A DNA stretch of 10,913 bases from JALHUF01 sp050014795 (GTDB lineage: Bacteria > Acidobacteriota > Terriglobia > UBA7540), in the NCBI GenBank assembly GCA_050014795.1, contig JBEKCQ010000126.1, forward strand, positions 1-10,913. Reading direction: 5' to 3'. The notes under the pieces were generated by a model. That model was not told the origin of the DNA. It did no database searches and worked only from the letters and a program-made list of their open reading frames with translations. Every line of letters starts with the position of its first letter. Position 1 is the first letter of the stretch. Below, piece by piece: positions 6,922-10,913 of this stretch. A program made the position numbers and the translations under genes.

Positions 6922-6929
6922 GCTAGAAT
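6922..6929 (+). promoter_or_regulatory. Candidate extended -10 promoter of dnaE
   Basis: CTAGAAT is preceded by TG at 6921-6922, giving a TGCTAGAAT extended -10 element in which TAGAAT (6924-6929) matches five of six consensus bases. No good -35 box lies at the expected distance. The dnaE ATG chosen at 6937 starts seven bases after the box, which would make the transcript essentially leaderless. This fits the lack of a well-placed Shine-Dalgarno. Confidence 0.4.
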
Positions 6930-6936
6930 GTTTCAG

Positions 6937-9900
6937 ATGTCTTCCAGCAATTTTGTTCACCTACATCTGCACACGGACTACAGCCTGCTGGACGGGGCGT
7001 GCGAAATCTCCAAGCTCATGGACCGCGCCGCCGAGCTGAAGATGCCGGCCGTGGCCGTCACCGACCACGGGAACCTTTTTGGGGCCGTGAAGTTCTACGA
7101 CGCAGCGCTCAAGCGCGGCGTCAAGCCGATTATCGGTTGCGAAGTGTACGTGGCCGCGACGAACCGGTTCGACCGCTCCTCCGATGCCGACCGGCCCAAC
7201 CACCTTACCGTGCTCTGTGAAAACGAACGCGGTTACCGGAACCTGCTGAAGCTGGCGTCCGCGGCCTACCTCGAAGGCTACTACTACAAGCCCCGCATTG
7301 ACAAAGACCTGCTGGCGCGGCACGCGGACGGCTTGATCGGCCTTTCCGGCTGCTTGCGGGGCGAAGTGCCGGCGGCGCTCGTCGCCGACCGCTACGAGAC
7401 CGCTCTTCAGGCGGCTTACAACCTGCGCGACATCTTCGGCAAGGGCAACTTCTTTCTCGAACTTCAGGATCAGGGCATCACCGACCAGCACAAGATCAAT
7501 CCGCAACTGGCGCGCCTGGCGCGCGAGTCCGGCATCCCGCTGGTTGTCACCAACGACTGCCATTACCTGACCCGGGACGACGCCCGCGCCCAGGACGTCT
7601 TGCTGTGCATCCAGACGGGCAAGACGGTGAGCGATCCGAACCGCATGCGGTTCGCGACCGACCAGTTCTACTTCAAGTCTTACGAGGAGATGGCCAAGCT
7701 GTTTGGCGAAATCCCCGAAGCGCTGGAGCGGACGCTCGAGATCGCCGCACGCGTGAACCTGCACCTGGAGAAGAAGCAGCACGTCTTCCCGCCCTTCGAG
7801 GTGCCCGCGGGCGAGACGCTGGAGAGTTACTTCGAGAAGGTCACGCGCGAGGGTTTTGCCGAGCGCCGTGTGCGGTTGGAGCGGTTGCAGAGCGAGAAAC
7901 GGCTGCGCCATCCGCTGGAAGCTTACCAGGAACGCCTGGAACGCGAAATCGAGCTCATCAAGCAGATGCGCTTTGCGGGTTATTTCCTCATCGTCTGGGA
8001 CTTCATCCGCTTCGCGCGCGACAAGTGCATCCCCGTGGGCCCCGGGCGGGGCTCGGCGGCCGGCAGCCTGGTCTCTTATTCCTTGCACATCACCGATATT
8101 GACCCGCTGCAACACGGCCTGCTCTTCGAACGCTTCTTGAATCCCGAACGGATTTCCTTTCCCGATATTGACATCGACTTCTGCATGCGGCAGCGCAGCA
8201 AGGTCATCAACTACGTCACGGAGAAATACGGCCGGGAAAATGTGAGCCAGATCATCACCTTCGGAACGATGGGCGCCAAGGCCGTCATCCGCGACGCGGG
8301 CCGCGCGCTGGACATACCATTTGCGGAGGTGGACCGCATCGCCAAGCTGGTCCCCAACGTTCTGAACATCACGCTGGCCGAAGCCCTGGCCACTTCGCCG
8401 GACCTCCGCCAGGCCAAGGAACGCGACCCGCGCCTGGCCGAATTGCTCGCCATCGCCGAGCGCCTGGAGGGTCTGGCGCGCCACGCCTCGACGCACGCCG
8501 CGGGCGTGGTCATCTCGCCGCAGCCCCTCACGGAGATTGTCCCGCTCTACAAGAGCAGCAAGGATGAAATCACCACGCAGTACGCCATGGACGATCTGGA
8601 AAAAATCGGCCTGCTCAAGATGGATTTTCTCGGCTTGACCACGCTGACCGTCCTCGACGACTCCCAGCGGCTGATTGCGGCCACGCACGCCGAAACGCTC
8701 GACCTGGACAACCTGCCTCTCGACGACCGGGAAACCTATGAGCTGCTCGGGAAGGGACTCACCGCAGGGATCTTCCAGTTTGAGAGTCGCGGCATGACCG
8801 ACATCCTGCGCCGCGTCAAGCCCAATCGCCTCGGCGATCTCACGGCGCTCAACGCCCTCTACCGGCCCGGCCCCATCCAGGGCGGCATGATCGACGATTT
8901 CATCGCCCGCAAGACCGGGCGCAAGAAGGCGACCTACGAGCTGCCGCAACTGAAAGACATCCTCGAAGAAACCTACGGGGTGATTGTTTACCAGGAACAG
9001 GTGATGCAGATCGCCGCCAGCGTCGCCGGCTTCACGCTGGGCGAAGCCGACGTCCTGCGCCGGGCCATGGGCAAGAAGAAACTCGAAGAGATGGTAGCGA
9101 TGCGGGAGAAGTTCCTGGCTGGCGCTCGCGAGAACCGTGTGCCCGCTCCCAAGGCTCAGAAGCTTTTCGAACTCATGGAACAGTTCGCAGGTTACGGTTT
9201 CAACAAGTCGCATTCGGCGGCTTACGCGCTCATCGCCTTTCAGACGGCCTACCTGAAGGCGCATTATCCGGTCGAGTTCATGGCGGCGCTGCTGACTTCC
9301 GAAATCGGCAATCAGGACAAGCTCACCCACTACTTGAACGAGTGCCGCGACATGGGCATCAAGATTCTCCCGCCCGACGTGAATTCCAGCGACCTGGCCT
9401 TCACGCCGGCAGGCGAGAGCATTCGCTTCGGTCTGACGGCCATCAAGAACGTCGGGGAAGCGGCCATCGATTCCGTGTCGAGCGCGCGTTGGAAGCTGGG
9501 GCGCTTTGATAGTCTGTTCCAATTCTGCGAGAATGTGGACCTGCGCCTGCTGAACAAGCGGGTGATCGAGAGCCTGATCAAGGCCGGCGCCCTGGATACG
9601 CTGGGCGCGGGAAGGGCGCAGATGGTGGCTGGGCTCGATCGCGCCATGGAACTCGGCCAGAGGCGCCAGCGGGAGGACGCCAGCGGCCAACACGGCCTGT
9701 TCCTGGCGGGAGCCGAAGCGGAGCCGCCTCCGTCCATCGAGCTGCCGGACATCCCGGAATGGTCCGAGGTGGAACGTTTGGCGGGGGAGCGGGATGTCCT
9801 GGGTTTCTACGTCACCGGCCATCCGCTGGAAAAGTACGCGGCGCGTCTGGTCGGCCTCACCCGGCACGACAGCTCTTCGCTCGACTCGCTGGAGCACGAA

Positions 9901-10437
9901 TCGCCCGTGACCCTGGCGGGAATCCTGACGAGCTTGCGGGTCCGGCCGAGCAAGAAAGGTGACCTGTGGGCGAGCGGGAACCTGGAAGATATGCGGGGAA
10001 GCGTCGAGCTGCTGGTCTTCCCCCAGGCTTTGCAGCAGTTGCGCAGCGTGCTCAAGCCCGATACCGCGCTACTCATCAAAGGCCGGGTGCGGCACGAGGA
10101 AAACGCGGGGTCCAAAGTCGTGGTCAACGAAGCGCGGCCACTCGAGGCTGAGGTCAACGGCGCCCAGGCCGAGTTGCTGATTCGCGTCAACCTGGCGCAA
10201 GCCGGCGAGACCGTGGTAGACGATGTAGAGAAACTGCTGGCCGCCTATCCAGGAGAGAACCCGGTGGTCTTCGAGTTGAGCCGGCCGGGAGACTTCCGGG
10301 CCCGCCTCCGCCCGCGCCGAGCCCGAGGCGTGAAAGCTGAGGCTGAACTGCTCGCTCGCTTGCGGGAGATTTGCGGCGACGAGCCTGTCTTGCTCCAGAG
10401 GCAGGGAACGGGGAACACTACACCGACCAATGGCTGA
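6937..10437 (+). CDS. dnaE: DNA polymerase III subunit alpha
   Basis: This is the replicative polymerase catalytic subunit, 1166 residues, close to the 1160 of E. coli. Order of domains: PHP (about 5-270), palm/thumb/fingers (about 280-830), helix-hairpin-helix (about 830-900), OB fold (about 990-1070) and a C-terminal tail domain. Catalytic aspartates are D412 and D414 in FPDIDIDF and D563 in KMDFLGL. Other signatures are GPGRGSAAGSLVSY (368-381), HASTHAAGVVIS (516-527) and GFNKSHSAAYALIAFQ (754-769). QHGLF at 918-922 fits the beta-clamp binding motif. The PHP domain keeps all nine metal ligands known from proofreading-active relatives. I chose ATG 6937 because it places five residues before FVHL, as in E. 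coli. ATG 6928 and the upstream frame from 6850 are less likely. The last eight bases overlap accA. The alpha subunit is of the DnaE, not the PolC, type. Confidence 0.98.
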   Translation: MSSSNFVHLHLHTDYSLLDGACEISKLMDRAAELKMPAVAVTDHGNLFGAVKFYDAALKRGVKPIIGCEVYVAATNRFDRSSDADRPNHLTVLCENERGYRNLLKLASAAYLEGYYYKPRIDKDLLARHADGLIGLSGCLRGEVPAALVADRYETALQAAYNLRDIFGKGNFFLELQDQGITDQHKINPQLARLARESGIPLVVTNDCHYLTRDDARAQDVLLCIQTGKTVSDPNRMRFATDQFYFKSYEEMAKLFGEIPEALERTLEIAARVNLHLEKKQHVFPPFEVPAGETLESYFEKVTREGFAERRVRLERLQSEKRLRHPLEAYQERLEREIELIKQMRFAGYFLIVWDFIRFARDKCIPVGPGRGSAAGSLVSYSLHITDIDPLQHGLLFERFLNPERISFPDIDIDFCMRQRSKVINYVTEKYGRENVSQIITFGTMGAKAVIRDAGRALDIPFAEVDRIAKLVPNVLNITLAEALATSPDLRQAKERDPRLAELLAIAERLEGLARHASTHAAGVVISPQPLTEIVPLYKSSKDEITTQYAMDDLEKIGLLKMDFLGLTTLTVLDDSQRLIAATHAETLDLDNLPLDDRETYELLGKGLTAGIFQFESRGMTDILRRVKPNRLGDLTALNALYRPGPIQGGMIDDFIARKTGRKKATYELPQLKDILEETYGVIVYQEQVMQIAASVAGFTLGEADVLRRAMGKKKLEEMVAMREKFLAGARENRVPAPKAQKLFELMEQFAGYGFNKSHSAAYALIAFQTAYLKAHYPVEFMAALLTSEIGNQDKLTHYLNECRDMGIKILPPDVNSSDLAFTPAGESIRFGLTAIKNVGEAAIDSVSSARWKLGRFDSLFQFCENVDLRLLNKRVIESLIKAGALDTLGAGRAQMVAGLDRAMELGQRRQREDASGQHGLFLAGAEAEPPPSIELPDIPEWSEVERLAGERDVLGFYVTGHPLEKYAARLVGLTRHDSSSLDSLEHESPVTLAGILTSLRVRPSKKGDLWASGNLEDMRGSVELLVFPQALQQLRSVLKPDTALLIKGRVRHEENAGSKVVVNEARPLEAEVNGAQAELLIRVNLAQAGETVVDDVEKLLAAYPGENPVVFELSRPGDFRARLRPRRARGVKAEAELLARLREICGDEPVLLQRQGTGNTTPTNG

Positions 10438-10913
10438 AGCGCGCGGACAACCCGATATCGCACGAGAACTCGAGAGGCAGATCGTCGAACTCGAGAAGGC
10501 TTCGGACTCAGTAGCGGCCCGCGAGGAGGTGGAGCGTCTCCGCCTGCTCCTAGAGGCGCTGCGCCAGGAGCCCTCCGACGCTCCCCAGGATGCTTGGGCA
10601 AGAGTTTTGCTGGCCCGGCATCCGCAGCGGCCCTACACGCTGGACTACATCCAACTGCTTTTTACCGATTTCACGGAGCTGCACGGTGATCGGCGCTTTG
10701 CGGACGACCCCGCCATTGTCTGCGGCTTCGCGCGTTTCGACGGCCGTCCCGTGATGGTCGTGGGCCATCAGAAAGGACGCGACACCAAGCAGAAACTGCA
10801 TCGCAACTTCGGAATGACCAAGCCGGAGGGCTATCGCAAAGCCTTACGCGTGATGCAGCTCGCTGCCAAGTTCAGCGTGCCGATCATTACGCTGGTCGAT
10901 ACGCCGGGCGCGT
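10430..10913 (+). CDS. accA: Acetyl-CoA carboxylase carboxyltransferase subunit alpha (5' part)
   Basis: AccA pairs with AccD to transfer the carboxyl group from biotin to acetyl-CoA, making malonyl-CoA for fatty acid synthesis. The first 161 residues are present and the gene runs off the window, so about half of a typical 320-residue protein is missing. An N-terminal helical segment (about 8-48, rich in Glu, Arg and Leu) is followed by strong family motifs: HPQRPYTLDYIQLLF (64-78), ELHGDRRFADDPAIV (83-97), GRPVMVVGHQKGRDTK (105-120), RNFGMTKPEGYRKALR (125-140) and PIITLVDTPGA (151-161), which begins the active-site region. The ATG at 10430 lies inside the end of dnaE, overlapping by eight bases, so the two are probably co-transcribed and translationally coupled. 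No convincing Shine-Dalgarno is seen. dnaE next to accA is a known arrangement in E. coli. Confidence 0.97.
   Translation, partial: MAEARGQPDIARELERQIVELEKASDSVAAREEVERLRLLLEALRQEPSDAPQDAWARVLLARHPQRPYTLDYIQLLFTDFTELHGDRRFADDPAIVCGFARFDGRPVMVVGHQKGRDTKQKLHRNFGMTKPEGYRKALRVMQLAAKFSVPIITLVDTPGA

Noticed and set aside
6850..6936. N-terminal extension of dnaE to an ATG at 6850
   Set aside because: The 29 extra residues have no counterpart in DnaE proteins, and the extended -10 box at 6922-6929 would lie inside the coding region.
6961..9897. Very long minus-strand open frame (978 codons) opposite dnaE
   Set aside because: It is the mirror of a GC-rich, strongly coding gene. The plus strand is unmistakably dnaE, and the antisense translation shows no motif or sensible composition.
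1..10913. tRNA, rRNA, CRISPR array or prophage genes
   Set aside because: No cloverleaf with a T-arm signature, no rRNA-like stretch, no regularly spaced repeats and no phage structural genes were seen. XerD here is the housekeeping type, not an integrase of an element.

Overview
The window is a stretch of a GC-rich bacterial chromosome. It holds four conserved housekeeping genes (xerD, cca, dnaE, accA) and a less conserved middle section. The organism is most likely a soil-type, Gram-negative-like bacterium, and an Acidobacteriota relative is my best guess. That guess rests on the AsmA-like envelope protein, the secreted glycoside hydrolase, the style of the transposase remnant and the purine-rich repeats between genes. 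No rRNA or other phylogenetic marker confirms it.

Layout. At 54-953 (+) is XerD, the chromosome-dimer recombinase, followed by a gap with a short tandem and inverted repeat. At 1056-2423 (+) is a class II CCA-adding enzyme/poly(A) polymerase. At 2496-2699 (+) is the tail of a dead IS1380-type transposase, followed by about 320 bases of lower-GC sequence with no recognisable gene. At 3022-4593 (+) is an AsmA-like envelope protein, also visibly lower in GC than its neighbours. Convergent to it, at 4686-6224 (-), is a secreted TIM-barrel glycoside hydrolase-like protein. At 6440-6763 (-) is a small three-helix membrane protein, and the same frame continues past one TGA into a fourth helix at 6353-6439. 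A compact divergent promoter region with a 13-nt palindrome follows. At 6937-10437 (+) is DnaE, the replicative polymerase, overlapped by accA at 10430, which runs off the end.

How the genes fit together. The outer genes form ordinary core functions: dimer resolution, tRNA 3'-end maturation, replication, and the first step of fatty acid synthesis. The dnaE-accA pair is an arrangement also found in Escherichia coli and others, and the overlap suggests translational coupling. The middle block (about 2.45-6.4 kb) looks like accessory DNA between core genes.

I do not see a clearly new multi-gene system. The points most worth a second look are the in-frame stop splitting the small membrane gene, the apparently complete metal site in the DnaE PHP domain, the divergent near-leaderless promoters around a palindrome, and the transposase scar beside a block of different composition.
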